From Symsagittifera roscoffensis (taxonomy: Eukaryota > Xenacoelomorpha > Acoela > Convolutidae), in NCBI RefSeq assembly GCF_963678635.1, contig NC_087064.1:27506189-27570188 (forward strand): DNA of 64,000 nt, written 5' to 3'. This document shows, one piece after another, positions 32,489-43,321 of this stretch (the first letter of the stretch is position 1; the number at the start of each line of letters is the position of its first letter). The position numbers and the translations under genes were made by a program. The notes beneath the pieces are model-generated. The model saw nothing but the letters and a program-made list of their open reading frames with translations. It made no database searches and had not been told where the DNA came from.

Positions 32489-34880
32489 GTGTCTTACATC
32501 ACGACGTGGTTTGAAACATTGCAGAGAAAATTAGGCAGCAGACAAGGTTGTAAAGGCAACGCTAAGAAACTTCAGTGCTACAATTCCAACGAGTTTGGAC
32601 ATTTTGCTAAGTTTTGCCGACCAAAAATGAAAATCAAAGATCGGTTGGCAATGCAAATTGCCCCGTCAAAATTTTCAGAGAAAATCGAAGATGTGTTTAG
32701 AAAATAAGCTTGAGGAATAGAAAACTGACACAAAAATGTTTGAGTTGAAAAATACTTTGTACGATCCTGACAGTTCAAAAACTTAACAAATGTATCAAAT
32801 TTCAAAAAAATAGAATCAGAAGCGGTTTTTGGTGCGAGTCTGTTTGATCCTCAGGAAAAAGGATCTTTTTATACGTTAAGAGCGAGTTGGTCTCTTTTTG
32901 TGGGAAACTGTTGTAAGAAAATCTAGTAATATGCTCAAAAAACATTGAAACAGAATGGTAGAAAGACCCATTTTTTTTGAAAAACTTGTCGAAGGAAGGA
33001 ATTTTTTCAGTTTGAGAAGAGCGAAATTTCCGAGTTGAACAAAACAAAATAGAAGCTTTTTGCTAAAAATTGTTAAACCGGGTTAACCAAGGCTCTAGGT
33101 AAAATTTACAAGTGAAATTTTCTTTTTTCTCCCAGATAAGGTTTAAGATTACATTGGTCAGGATTTTACCGAGTTTTGTTTAAAGACTTTCAGCTTCCGC
33201 TCCTTATTTACTTTAGAGACCGGGAAGATAGGATACTCCAAAAACTGGCAGCATATTTTTTGATGCAAACAAAATGAAAATTCAACGCTCTGAATCTGGA
33301 AACTAATTCCTTTGCTATAGTTAAAATATGCGATGAGTCTATGTGTTTTGTAAAAAAAATTTTAGGATGTGTTAAGTACAGTTTTAGGGAAAAAAATTTT
33401 GCAAACGTTAGTCGTAATTTCGAAAAAGGAGTTTTCTGGGGGACATCAAATAATAGTCAGATTAGTCTGATAGAAATTGTTTAGAAGGAAAAATTGAGGT
33501 GCAGAATTTTTTTTGCTTTTTTGTTTTTGATTAATCTAAATTGTGTTATCAGAAGAGAAAAAAAATGACGAAAAAAAGCAGTTGATGTAGATTTTTTGTT
33601 GAAGAATGGCACAACCACTTAGCTAAATTGCTATGAAAGCGTTAGCAGAACCTGCTTGAATACAAACCATTAAAAAAGTTTATTTCACTAAAGAAAAAGG
33701 AAGTTTGCGAGCTAGTTAGGAGTAAAGGACTGAAACATATAGGCAGCCGAAGGCATTTTAATTAAACAAAGTACCTATTGGTGAACTCATTATGTTTAAG
33801 GCTAAACTTGTTGCAGCAGGCTTTACTCAGTTTTAGGGGGGTGGGTTTTTCGCAACTTTTTTTCAACTATTCAAAAATGTCAACCCTAGGATCAGTTCAG
33901 TTCAAAATGAAAACCACCAACTTGGATTCCAGCAGTTCGCCGAATAAGAATTTTTTTTGGGTTTGTGTTTTGAGGGAAAGTCTTAAAAGACTCACGCAGT
34001 TCATTAAACTCACTGGTAGATACTGTTGAAGATCGTTAAAGCCTATTTTGAGAAAACAGGCTCTGAAAAATTATTTTTTATTGAGTGCATGTTTCTTGAT
34101 AGACAGAAATTTTAATTAATAGATAATAGGTAGATGATGTTGTGGCTTGTAGAGCGGATAAAAAAACTTGAGCATGGACTGAAAAACCAATGTGAAAGTG
34201 TTGAGATAAACGCAATAAAAAATCTGAAGTAGAATATTTTGATAACGGAATCATATTAAGTCAGGAAAATGAAAAACGAAAAATGGGTTGCGAGATTTAA
34301 GATGACTGAAGCCGGTAACAAGCCCTCTAGGTGAAAACGAAATTTGACAAAAAAAATTGTACATCAGAAGGTGCCGTAGAATAAATATTTAAGAAAAGTG
34401 TGACAATCGAGGCTTTGTTGGTTGTCTAATTTTCTAGCTTTGTCAAGTAGGCCAAAAATTTGTTTTGCAGCAAAACTTCAGGTTTTTTTTTGTGAAAAAC
34501 CCAGATAGAAAGCATTAGAAAGCGGAAAATTTTTTTCTAAGTTATCTGCTAGTAGCTAAAGTCTCATCTTTAGTCAATATGAAGGATAAAATTTTGGAAC
34601 GTGTTAGCTATTCGGTAATTTGTCTGGGCTAAAAATTAAGACTATAGTAGGAGAAAATCAGGATATTGTTAGGAAACCTGCGACAACCCAGGCATGATTA
34701 TTTGGTCCAGCGAACTCCAATGTTGTGTATCAATTTCATCAGTCAAAGTGCAATTTTTTTTTCTACTAGCATCAATTTGTCTATATATTTTCTCAAATAA
34801 ATCTTCTAAAATGATCCATTTTGAGAAAAGTTTTTTTTACTCAAATCAAACCTCAAAGAATAGACAAAACCTCAAATAAG
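32489..34880 (+). mobile_element. Decayed Ty1/copia retrotransposon
   Basis: Plus-strand fragments occur in copia order. A gag zinc-knuckle-like motif (CYNSNEFGHFAKFC, 32578-32619) keeps CX2xX4HX4C spacing with the second Cys changed to Ser. RT is marked by GELIMFKAKLVAAGFTQ (about 33778-33835), VDDVVACRADKK (about 34134) and VARFKMTEAGNKPS (about 34290). RNase H-type sequence follows (FLALSSRPKICFAAKL near 34430, KPATTQA near 34676). Frames shift repeatedly and stops are common. Only about 1.2 kb separates gag from RT, so most of protease and integrase is missing or unrecognisable. LTRs were not found. Confidence 0.65.
33778..34340 (+). pseudogene. Ty1/copia reverse transcriptase fragment
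   Basis: The K-A-K-L-V-A-A-G-F-T-Q segment matches the conserved KARLVAKGF(S/T)Q start of copia RT. About 300 bp further on, VDDVV matches the catalytic YVDD box, lacking the Tyr. Stops lie between them, so no active enzyme can be made. Confidence 0.6.
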
Positions 34881-34999
34881 ACAAAAAAAACAAAACTGAT
34901 AGTTTCAGGGAAAACCTTTAAAATTTTTGACTGTCGCTTAGGGCATTTGAAGCAAATTTAAGAAAAAACATCAAACGAATTTGAATTACAAACGAGAAA

Positions 35000-36350
35000 A
35001 AGGCAATTGATAATCTTAGTTAATACAAAAAATTAATCAAAGTGTGTTCATTAAAACTTGTTTTGATTCAATTTTGGAGCAAGATCAGTTCAACGCAGTT
35101 TCTCAGCTTAATTCGAACATTGTAAGCTCTGACTGCTCTTCAATTTGGATCGAATGGGAGAGAAAGGAATGAAAACTTGAAGTTCAAGAGTGAAAATTTG
35201 AAGAAAAAAAAAACAGAACTGCTTGTATATCAAGGCAAAACCCTCATCCATTTCGACTAAATTTTTCGGAAAGTAAACTATTGAAAAATGATAACGTTTG
35301 GACAATAACAAAGATCAACTGTGAAAATTTGAGTCGTACAAAATTAATATGAACGATTAGTTAGCCTCAATTCAGTTTTATTGGGCGGGATAATTCGCCA
35401 CTCATAAATAGCGCTGTTTTAAGGATTATGGTTGGAAGCTTCAATACTTCCTGTACAATGTCTTGGAAAAATTTTGTCATAAATCAATCATTAAAATGTC
35501 AAAATTTGTCTGGCGAAAAAAAAACAACCCAAAGCACAAACATTACTTCATTTTCTTTAAAATTAATCAGTATAATTACGACCAATTAGTTTGCGCCTTT
35601 TTTTGGAATATTTTAGCGTGGAATAAATCGCCACGCATACTGCGCATAAATTGTCACGCATACAGCTTCTAAAACCCACATAAACTAATCCAGAGCATGG
35701 CTCATTTGACAATTTTTGAACTCCAAAAAACATCGAAAATTGAGTTGAAAAACCATTTGGAAAACTAAAAAAAAACAATTTCTTAAAAAATGCTTTTTGT
35801 TTTGGGTAAATTTAACTCAATGTTAAATATAATTGTATGTTCGAGACATATAAATAAATACATGCAAAAAAAAGAGTTTATTTTCCGAAATTCGAAAAAA
35901 CTTCAAGTTTCGACTTTAAAACAGCACTTTTTGAATGAACAATTTTGTATAGTCTGAAACAAAAAATTACAAGAGTTCAATATAAGGAAACATTTTAGGG
36001 GATTTTTTTCGTATAACTATGAGATGTTGTTTTTGAGACTACTTAGGTCAATTTGGCATAATTTTTGCGCGATTGTTACCAGCTTTCTATTAACGCGTAA
36101 CTTGTGTGGCAAAATGAACAACTTCAAAAATATTTGAGGCAACTTAATTTCTGTTACTAACTTTTAGAACGAGAAGTTTCTCAGTTGGTACTAAAACTTT
36201 GTATGACAAAGCAGGTTGTAGGTCAAATTAGCCACTTATAAGAAAAACCAGAAATCTTTTGAATTAAAATTTTTGGATTTTTTTAAGGTTATCGACCAAC
36301 AAATGGTTTGCAAAAATAGAGTCAAACATGAAGAACAATAGTTAGCAGTA
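35000..36350. other. AT-rich DNA, no recognised feature
   Basis: This would be where a 3' LTR of the copia element could lie, but no matching upstream copy was found by eye. Confidence 0.35.
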
Positions 36351-36356
36351 AACATC

Positions 36357-37067
36357 TGATTTAAATTATCCGGATAAAACGAACAAAACTTGAATTATCA
36401 AACACGTTTTTCTCAAATTGGGTTAAGACTAGACAAAAAATGAAGGGAACAAAAGTTGCTTAGATTTTCATAAGAATTAATTTGGTACAATTTTTCTTCG
36501 AAATTCTCAACCAAAATGTTACCCCAAAAATGGGTCATTTTGGTTTTTTCATTTAATCAAGAAACAGGCTGAAACTATTGTGTTAACTGATAAAAAAAAT
36601 ATATCGCAAGATGCCTCTTACACAGCCCAACAAAAGTCTAGAAGGGTTAAGTCTCCAACAATTTGACTAAGTATTTAAAATTTGTTTTTAAGCAAAGATT
36701 TTAGATTTCATTTAGTGAAAATCACCTTTCTTGACTATCAAGCAAAAATATTTTCTCTTGTACAGGTTTTTGGAGATTTAACAATTCTAGATGGGCTGTG
36801 TAAGAGGCTTCTTGTAATATAAATTTCTCATCAATTAACAAAGTAGTTTCAGCATAATTTTTGAGTAATTGAAAAAAACCAAAATTACCCATTTTTGGGG
36901 TAAAACTTTGGTTGAAAAGTTCGGAGAAAAACTTGCACCTTATTAATTCTGAACAAATTTTAAGCAACTTTAGTTCTCTTCCCTTTTTGTCTAGTCTTAA
37001 CGCAATAGGAGAAAATTGTGTCTGAAAGTTCAAGTTTTGTTCATTTATTCCGGATAATTTAAATCAG
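36357..37067. repeat. Inverted duplication, ~300-bp arms, 112-bp spacer
   Basis: Arm 36357-36655 is the reverse complement of arm 36768-37067 at roughly 75-80% identity. Shared blocks include GACTAGACAAAAA, TTACCCCAAAAATGGG and CCTCTTACACAGCCCA. On the minus strand the right arm has an open frame of 103 codons (37033-36722); the left arm encodes a related, broken version on the plus strand (PKNGSFWFFHLI versus PKMGNFGFFQLL). This suggests a duplicated protein-coding fragment, probably from a mobile element. I do not recognise the protein. Confidence 0.75.
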
Positions 37068-37371
37068 CACTGTAGTCCGCAAACACATATGCGAAAAATC
37101 TATGCATTATACTCATAGGAAAGGCATGCAGCTGTTTCAGCGCTGTCTCTTATATTCATTTTCCAATTTTTGTGAATAATTCAGAGACAAATCGGGCAAA
37201 AAGCAGTTGATCCAAGCTGAAATCAACTTCCTGTCACTTCGGAACAGGAAGCTATATGTACTGAAAAAAACATCTGACCATTAGTGAAACCTCAATCAAC
37301 CAAAAATATTATTTATCCAACAGATATACCAATTTTTCAGCTTTTTTATTTTTATATATTTTTTGCTGCAG

Positions 37372-37682
37372 CACTGAAATGTTGGCAGTTTTGTACCAAA
37401 TTTTTTGGATGCTGCAAACATCAGTCTGGACTGCAAACGGGAAATGTAACCAGATACAAACCCTAAGTTCTTCGACTCATGAGGAACTGGAAAAATTATG
37501 TCACTGTGCGGATGATTTTGTTTCTGCCAATATCACTTCAGACCGGGTTCTGTTTGAGTTCAAGACCAAGTGTCCTTTCGTGCATTGCCCTGAGGCTCTC
37601 GGCCCTGGTGAAGAGAAGAAGTTTGTTCATGGTGTACTTAAGAAGGCGACCTTCATCGGAGATCCGATTGACAACTACCAAA
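37372..37682 (+). CDS. Cysteine-rich exon, first exon of the TSP1-FN3-EGF gene or a continuation of the 11.6-kb gene
   Basis: A strong acceptor (pyrimidine tract, GCTGCAG) ends at 37371. The frame includes ATG 37379 and a hydrophobic stretch MLAVLYQIFWMLQTSVWTA that would serve as a signal peptide, followed by NGKCNQIQ, LCHCADDF, KTKCPFVHCPEALG and a sequon (NITS). The frame is open to TAA 37717. Phase-1 donors that fit the next exon are CCTG|GTGAAG (37607), CATG|GTGTAC (37631) and CAAA|GTGATT (37682); coding-like GC content extends to about 37700, so I prefer the last. The exon can also accept the phase-2 end of the exon at 14382 (AT|C = Ile). No known domain was recognised. Confidence 0.6.
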
Positions 37683-37734
37683 GTGATTCTTGTTTTTCGT
37701 CCAACTTGAATTGTTAAAAATACTGATCGCATCG

Positions 37735-37895
37735 TTTTTTACAAACCAGAGTCCCCTTTTTCTTCCTTTATCGCAAAACAGAATGTTAAATTTCCCTATA
37801 CTGTTCAAAAAGCCTGGAAGCAAAAAGTACAAACTAATAAAAAGGGACAGAAGCTAGCGGACATTTTTACCAAAGAAAACTAGGGGGATATAAAT
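37735..37895 (+). other. Possible copia RNase H tail (weak)
   Basis: The frame KKGQKLADIFTKEN, followed by a stop and the purine run CTAGGGGGATA, resembles the ADI(F/L)TK end of Ty1/copia pol and a polypurine tract. Only one motif supports it, and it is 3 kb from the copia remnant. It could be chance. Confidence 0.25.
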
Positions 37896-37992
37896 TTTGT
37901 TCTCGTGTATTGTCATTATAAGCCCAAAAAATGTACGAATTCTGGTTTCAAAAACCATCCTAATAACTGCAATAACAACCTGCAATTTTCAG

Positions 37993-38040
37993 TTCTACCT
38001 GAATGGGGACCCTGGATGCCCTGGAGCCACGGATGTCTCA
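37993..38040 (+). CDS. TSP1 domain, exon a
   Basis: A 48-bp phase 1-1 exon between CAATTTTCAG and A|GTTAGT. It encodes LPEWGPWMPWSHGCL, with the W-x2-W-x2-W motif that starts thrombospondin type 1 repeats and is the usual site of C-mannosylation. It joins the exon at 38327 in frame, where the rest of the domain is found. TSP1 repeats are extracellular adhesion modules. Confidence 0.85.
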
Positions 38041-38204
38041 GTTAGTATGCCAAACCAGAGTTATCAACAAGGCAGAAACTTCGATTGGCAAAAACTTCCA
38101 TACAATCAAACCTTGAAACTTCTGAAACTTTCAATCTCCGACTAATTTGTGATTGAAATAGTTTTGGAAGTCTTTGAAAGTTTTGAAAGGCAGTTTTGAA
38201 AGTC

Positions 38205-38256
38205 TTTTTAAAAAAATCCACCACCCCCTCTTGAGAAATTCCTAGATCCAACCATG
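38205..38256 (+). mobile_element. hAT-type MITE 3'-end fragment
   Basis: CCCCCTCTTGAGAAATTCCTAGATCC matches the right end of the family (CCCCTCTTGAGAAAATCCTAGATCCGCC). It lies in the intron between the two TSP1 exons. Everything upstream of the last ~50 bp is missing. Confidence 0.6.
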
Positions 38257-38326
38257 GCAACAGGGGGAAAACGCTCCTGACAGCAAGAGATACCAATCAA
38301 GTTGGAAGATATTTAATTGTTTTTAG

Positions 38327-38443
38327 CAGATGATGGGGTCCAACTGTACAAGAAACGCACCCGCAAGTGTGTGCACAATGTGGCTCGCTGCGTTCCCAAA
38401 GACATGCCGTGCAACGGCATCTCTGAATTGCGAAAGGAATGTG
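38327..38443 (+). CDS. TSP1 domain, exon b (tandem NAG acceptor)
   Basis: Encodes DDGVQLYKKRTRKC, then HNVARCVPKDMPCNG and ELRKEC, the Arg-layer and cysteine part of a TSP1 repeat. The acceptor is TTTTTAGCAG: splicing after TAG (38326) or after CAG (38329) keeps frame and differs by one codon (T-D-D versus N-D). It ends in phase 1 at TGTG|GTAAGA. Family TSP1 domains are 50-60 residues with six cysteines; here about 55 residues with five or six. Confidence 0.85.
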
Positions 38444-38937
38444 GTAAGAAAGGCTCATATCATAGGCCTCAATTTTCAGTAATCTTTGGAATATTTGATT
38501 TTGAATTTGAAATCTAAATATCTTTTCGCGATACATGTAAAACAATTTTCAGTTCAATATGCTTAACAAAGTTAGGTCCAAAAGCTTTATTTTTCGTTCC
38601 GATGAATTCTATGGAACAATTGTAGTTTCAAATGTGTTTTTGTTTGTCACGCAAAACAGGCATCTTAATTGATTGTTGTAGCGCTACCATCAGCCATGAA
38701 TCGAGATGCATTCAACGGTTTCAAAAAAAGTGTCGAGAAATGTTTTTTTATCACTTTAAGCAGCAAGCAGATATAGTCATTTTCAGGAGAGCTCAGAAAT
38801 TTATTTTTACCGGCATAAAAAACTATGCGAAATGAGAATATAGCTAATTAAATTATAATTTCATAGTAAAAAAAAATCATGTGGCAAAAAATATTGGCTA
38901 AGTGGTCGCGTGAACATCATCAACTACAAATTTTTAG

Positions 38938-39177
38938 ACTTTCCTCCAGCCATCGAAGTTCACACTCAGACCCCCTCCAGCATAACAGTGGGAGTGAGAA
39001 ACGGATACGGCATCCCCCATCACAATCTCTACTTCGAAGGAGTGCAGGTAGCCGAAAACTTGACTCAACAGTGGTTCACCATGACTGGATTGACGCCTGG
39101 GACTTCCTACAACGTATCCGCTTCGTCTTATGCATACGGGATGCGCAGTGGGCTGGGATGGAAAGTAGCATGCACAA
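38938..39177 (+). CDS. Fibronectin type III domain 1
   Basis: A single 240-bp phase 1-1 exon: acceptor AATTTTTAG, donor ACAA|GTAAGA. It encodes FPPAIEVHTQTPSSITVGV at the A/B strands, GLTPGTSYNVSASSYA at the E-F turn (the usual L-x-P-x-T-x-Y signature of FN3) and GWKVACTS at the end. A sequon (NLT) precedes QQWF. FN3 domains are about 80-90-residue extracellular beta sandwiches. The symmetric phase-1 exon is the classic unit for shuffling these domains. Confidence 0.92.
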
Positions 39178-41851
39178 GTAAGATTGACTAAATATTTAAA
39201 CAATCAATGCAAAGCTCTGAAAAACTACAATGACCTTTTGAAAACTTTCTATTGAACAAATTTGAACATAAAAAAAGATTTAAGACTTTTTGATCAATCT
39301 CTTAGATAAGCAATTGGTTTTAAATATAATTTACATCGCTTGTTGGGTACGAATTAGCTGAGTATAAAAATTATCCAAATTTTGGATAACGTTCGAAGAA
39401 AGACAGTAGCGTAAGTAGGGTGTGGCGCAGCAAATTTAGTAAAAATAGGTTGTTTCTAGTCATTTGGTACATCTCGAAAAATCAATGTGGTCGAAATACG
39501 TATATTTTTTAAATAATCCCTCCACTCGACAAATTTCTGAAACCGCCCTTGAAGAAAGGGACGGACTACCTCTGCCCAGGCGTTTTTTTTCTCCAGACAA
39601 GTTTCAGCTTTTTAACCATCCTTTTTGTTGGAGTTTTTCTGTACCATCTAAAAAAATGATAGATTAAGCTTTAGACTAAAAAGTTGCACTTTCGACAAAT
39701 TATTGAATTGTTCTGAGGATTTGATTTTGGAGACTAAATTGTTCAGTTAAGGGTATTTAGTTCGCAATTGTTTTAGCAATTTATAACGTATTAAAGCAAA
39801 AACGGCTAATTTAATTGCCCAACAGTGAAAAATTTTATGATTTTTTACTTCAGGGGATAGGGGATAAAATTAGTAACAGGATCAAAAACTTCCCTTTTTC
39901 ATGATTTTTAACCAAAAATTTATATCGATGTTTAATGACAGTCGGAAAATTCAGGATTTAGCCTTGACACTAGCTATTTTGTTTTATATTCAGACCTATA
40001 TCAACTATTTAGTTAATTTTCTGAATCTTTTAAAAGACATTAAAATCTGAGCTAAAAAGCAAAACGTATCAGCCTGTTTTTTTAAAAAAAAAAACGTTAT
40101 TAGTGACTAGAAAATTGCTGTTTTTGAATATATTCTGCGCGCCGTTTTTCTTATGAACGCGTAACGCGGCGAACTAAAATAACAAATTGAGCTGGGCAAC
40201 TTAATTGGTCAGATGAGCAAATTAATTGTTCTGATTATCTTGTTACCAGACAAAAAGATATGACTTTGTACTTGGGGATGGAAGGATTAACAATAACAGA
40301 AGTTGGAGTTCACATGTTAATTATTTTTTGCTGAAATTGACAAATTGCCTATTTTAAATAACCCTTAATTACTTTAAAAAATGTATAAGAAATCAAAATT
40401 CAAAAAACAAAATCAAAAAATCAAAAATATCAAAAATCCAATAAGCCCTTCTTTCCAAAAAAGAGTTTATACTGATACAAAAATCTGAGCGCAAATAACA
40501 AAATGTTCACTAATTTTATTTGTTCACAAAATCTTTTATTTGGAAAACCTAATTCACAAACTTAGGGTCTTTCTCAAAGAGCAATATCGGAGGTTGAAGA
40601 GCAAATTTGTTTGCATTTCGCAGATAAACTGCATTTAGAATTGCTTGTGTTGTCATTAATGTTGCAATTAAAATTTTTGACCTGCTTTCAATTTGGTATA
40701 AAAGTTTTGTAACTCAAGAACAAGCTTTCTAATCGACTTAAAACGAAAGCTTGTCTTACAAAAGCCAACAAAACGCTAAATTTTAAAATTCTGCTTTGGA
40801 TATTTTTATCATATGATCTTCAAGACTTGAAATATTGGTTGATGAAAAAACGTTTGAGCTTATGTTGAAAACAATTCAGCACTTTTTTCAGCAAATGCAG
40901 ATTTTTTCAATTCTTGTAAGATCTTGGGGTCTTATGCACAAAAGGGGTCTTATGCACATCTGCTTGAAATTTCCATTGAAATGCCGGACCATGTTGTTTG
41001 AATTTGCGTACCTGATTAGACAATCACGTTCAACCTTAATACTTTGAGTTCAAAAAAGATGTAGAAAACTGATTTAGTGCATAAGACCCAGATTTTGTAT
41101 GGATTTGAAGGATTCTTAAAAACTCAAAACATTTCTTAAGATCTTACAAGATAAAAATTGCTCAGAAACTTTTCAATTGAGACTTGATAAATTTCAAAAT
41201 TCTGACAGCAGATTTTAAGTCTTTATTTATAGACTAAGCGAGCAATTTTCTCCCTTAATCATTTAAGGGAGTTCACTCGGTTAAAACTAACATTTATTAG
41301 CCAATCAGGTTTGAGCATGCAGGCCTTACTGCTTGATTTTGGCATTGGTTCACTTGGTCTATTTAGGGAGGAGATTGTTCACATGGGCCCTTTTTTTTTT
41401 AAATTGATGGATTTAGGGATCGTAATCGACAGAAAACTATCTTGATTTTTAAGTTCAAATCATGGAAACATATGTGAAAATTGCAAATAATGTTTAAATT
41501 TCCGCAAACAACTATAACCACTTGTTCACAAGTATTTAATGGAAATAATTTCTGCTAACACAATTACAAGTTTTTTGAAGATAAGTCAGCGACAATACAA
41601 TTTTGTTTTGAGAATGGGTGCGTACTCCGAACAAACGCTTTTTTGTGTCAAATTCTTCGAAAACTGCCCTTTGGCTTGTTTTGTGTGAAACTATATGTGA
41701 AGCGCGCATATCAATGTCTAGATTTCTCCAGCGTTTTCTAACAGCTGGATAATCATTGGCTCTTTTTTTCTTTTCCCCTCTCACTTTGCATTTTTTATCA
41801 CTTGGAAAAAAAACATGATCCCCTTGACTTTCCCATCTTCTGTTCTTTAAG
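39178..41851 (+). other. Intron (2.7 kb)
   Basis: It begins GTAAGATT and ends TTCTTTAAG. It is AT-rich with homopolymer runs, and no mobile element was recognised inside. Confidence 0.7.
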
Positions 41852-42018
41852 CTTTCCTGGAACCAGATGGCGTGACTCTATCTCATCAATCCAACTCAAC
41901 TGTGCACATAAAGTGGAACTACACAGTGGGTGGTTTGTTCGAGGTGTTCTTCAATGGATCACTCTCTTTCGTCATTACGCTCGAGGGAGAGGACTTCGAG
42001 ACAACAACCGGTCTACTA
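41852..42018 (+). CDS. Fibronectin type III domain 2, first half
   Basis: The acceptor TCTGTTCTTTAAG ends at 41851. It completes A|CT = Thr and continues FLEPDGVTLSHQSNSTVHIKW, then YTVGGLFEVFFNGSL and ends TTTGLL in phase 0 at CTA|GTGAGT. The pattern of a conserved Trp after an alternating hydrophobic strand (VHIKWNY) fits the B-C strands of FN3. Two sequons are visible (NST, NGS). The second half of the domain is 4.8 kb downstream. Confidence 0.85.
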
Positions 42019-42188
42019 GTGAGTGCATACCCGCTCTGAGTTTTATGAAAAACGCGCGATCAATTTAAAATAAAGGATCAACCGTACAATCGCCCAGATT
42101 TAGTGGAGGAGGGATAAAACTGCCTTCAGATAAGAGGGGGAGGGGAGAAATTGACTTTGGGGTCAAAATAAGTTGATCTACATTACTC

Positions 42189-43296
42189 CCCGGGTTGACC
42201 TCCATAGACCGAAAATGGTAATCATACATTTTCATACACTTAGTCTATGGAAAATTGCTAGTCATACAAATTTCATACATTTTTGCAAAATGAGTTTAAT
42301 CGAATTTCAAAGGTATTTCAGTTGTTTTGGTATCGAAATTGGTATCTCTTCATAAAAAAGGGAAAAAATGGTATGAAAAAAATGCTAACCATACAATTTC
42401 CATATATGGAAATTGTATGATTAGAATTTTCTTTAAATTTTTTTTTTGTGAAAAAAAGCTTTGATCAATCAATTCAACTGCTGGCAAAACATTTAAGCGT
42501 TTTCTGGGCTGCTACGACTAAAACCTTTGACTTTTTTTAAATTTTTGTTTTCTGAAAAAAAACACTATTCATACAATTTCCATATATGGAAATTGTATGA
42601 CTAGCATTTTTTTGACGGCGACATTTTTTTGATGGCGAGTATTTTTGAATGTGCCCCCAAAAAATTTTTGTGCTTTTTTTTCAACCGCAAATTGATTTTC
42701 GTATTCAAACAAACATTTTTTGAAAAAAATTTTGCATGCAAAATTTATTTTTTTTGTGTGTATAACGTAGTCCTGGATACACTAAATTGGACTTTTTTTC
42801 TTTTCTCTTCATGAACGCTTAAAATTCCTCTTTCTTTTGTATGACATGTTTTTGTGTGCCTTGATCAATGTCTGGTAATTTAAAAACTCAAATTCTAGAA
42901 ATAATAATCTTTGAAAATTATTGCCAAAATTTAAAAGTTCATTACTTTCGTTATATTATTTGTCTGAGACAGTAGTAACACATGTCTAGCTGTTTCCAAT
43001 GCATTTTTAATGCGAGACGGCCAAACCGTTGGTTACTACGTTTGAGTAATCAAGGTTTATGTCATTTGTGTTCGGTTACGAACACAACCAAAAAATTTTG
43101 AGAAATTAAAATGTAAAAAAAACAATATTTTTGGTTTATGGAAAAATGCTAGTCATATAATTTCCATATATGAAAAAAATACTAATCATAGACCTTTCAT
43201 GCAATTTTCTGTACGTATGGAATTGTATGGGAAGTGTATGACTAGTATTTTTCCATATATGGAAATTGTATGACTAGTATTTTTGGTCATCCCGGG
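42189..43296. mobile_element. Foldback-like element with repeated CATACAATTTCCATA hairpins
   Basis: It is bounded by CCCGGGTTGACC (42189) and GGTCATCCCGGG (ending 43296), an imperfect inverted pair. Inside are two perfect 30-bp palindromes (42390-42419 and 42570-42599; half-site CATACAATTTCCATA) and partial copies near 43150 and 43240. Each is flanked by CTAGCATTTTT or CTAGTATTTTT, so the full unit approaches a 54-bp palindrome. There is no coding capacity. It lies in the intron splitting FN3 domain 2. Confidence 0.65.
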
Positions 43297-43321
43297 TCAA
43301 AACAACCAATCGACACCCAGT

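Noticed and set aside
37784-37890. ADIFTKEN motif as proof of a second copia element
   Set aside because: One short motif without neighbouring RNase H landmarks; kept only as a weak feature.
38879-39181. Overlapping frames across the FN3 exon on both strands
   Set aside because: Shadows of the FN3 exon at 38938-39177, which has the correct phase and domain signature.
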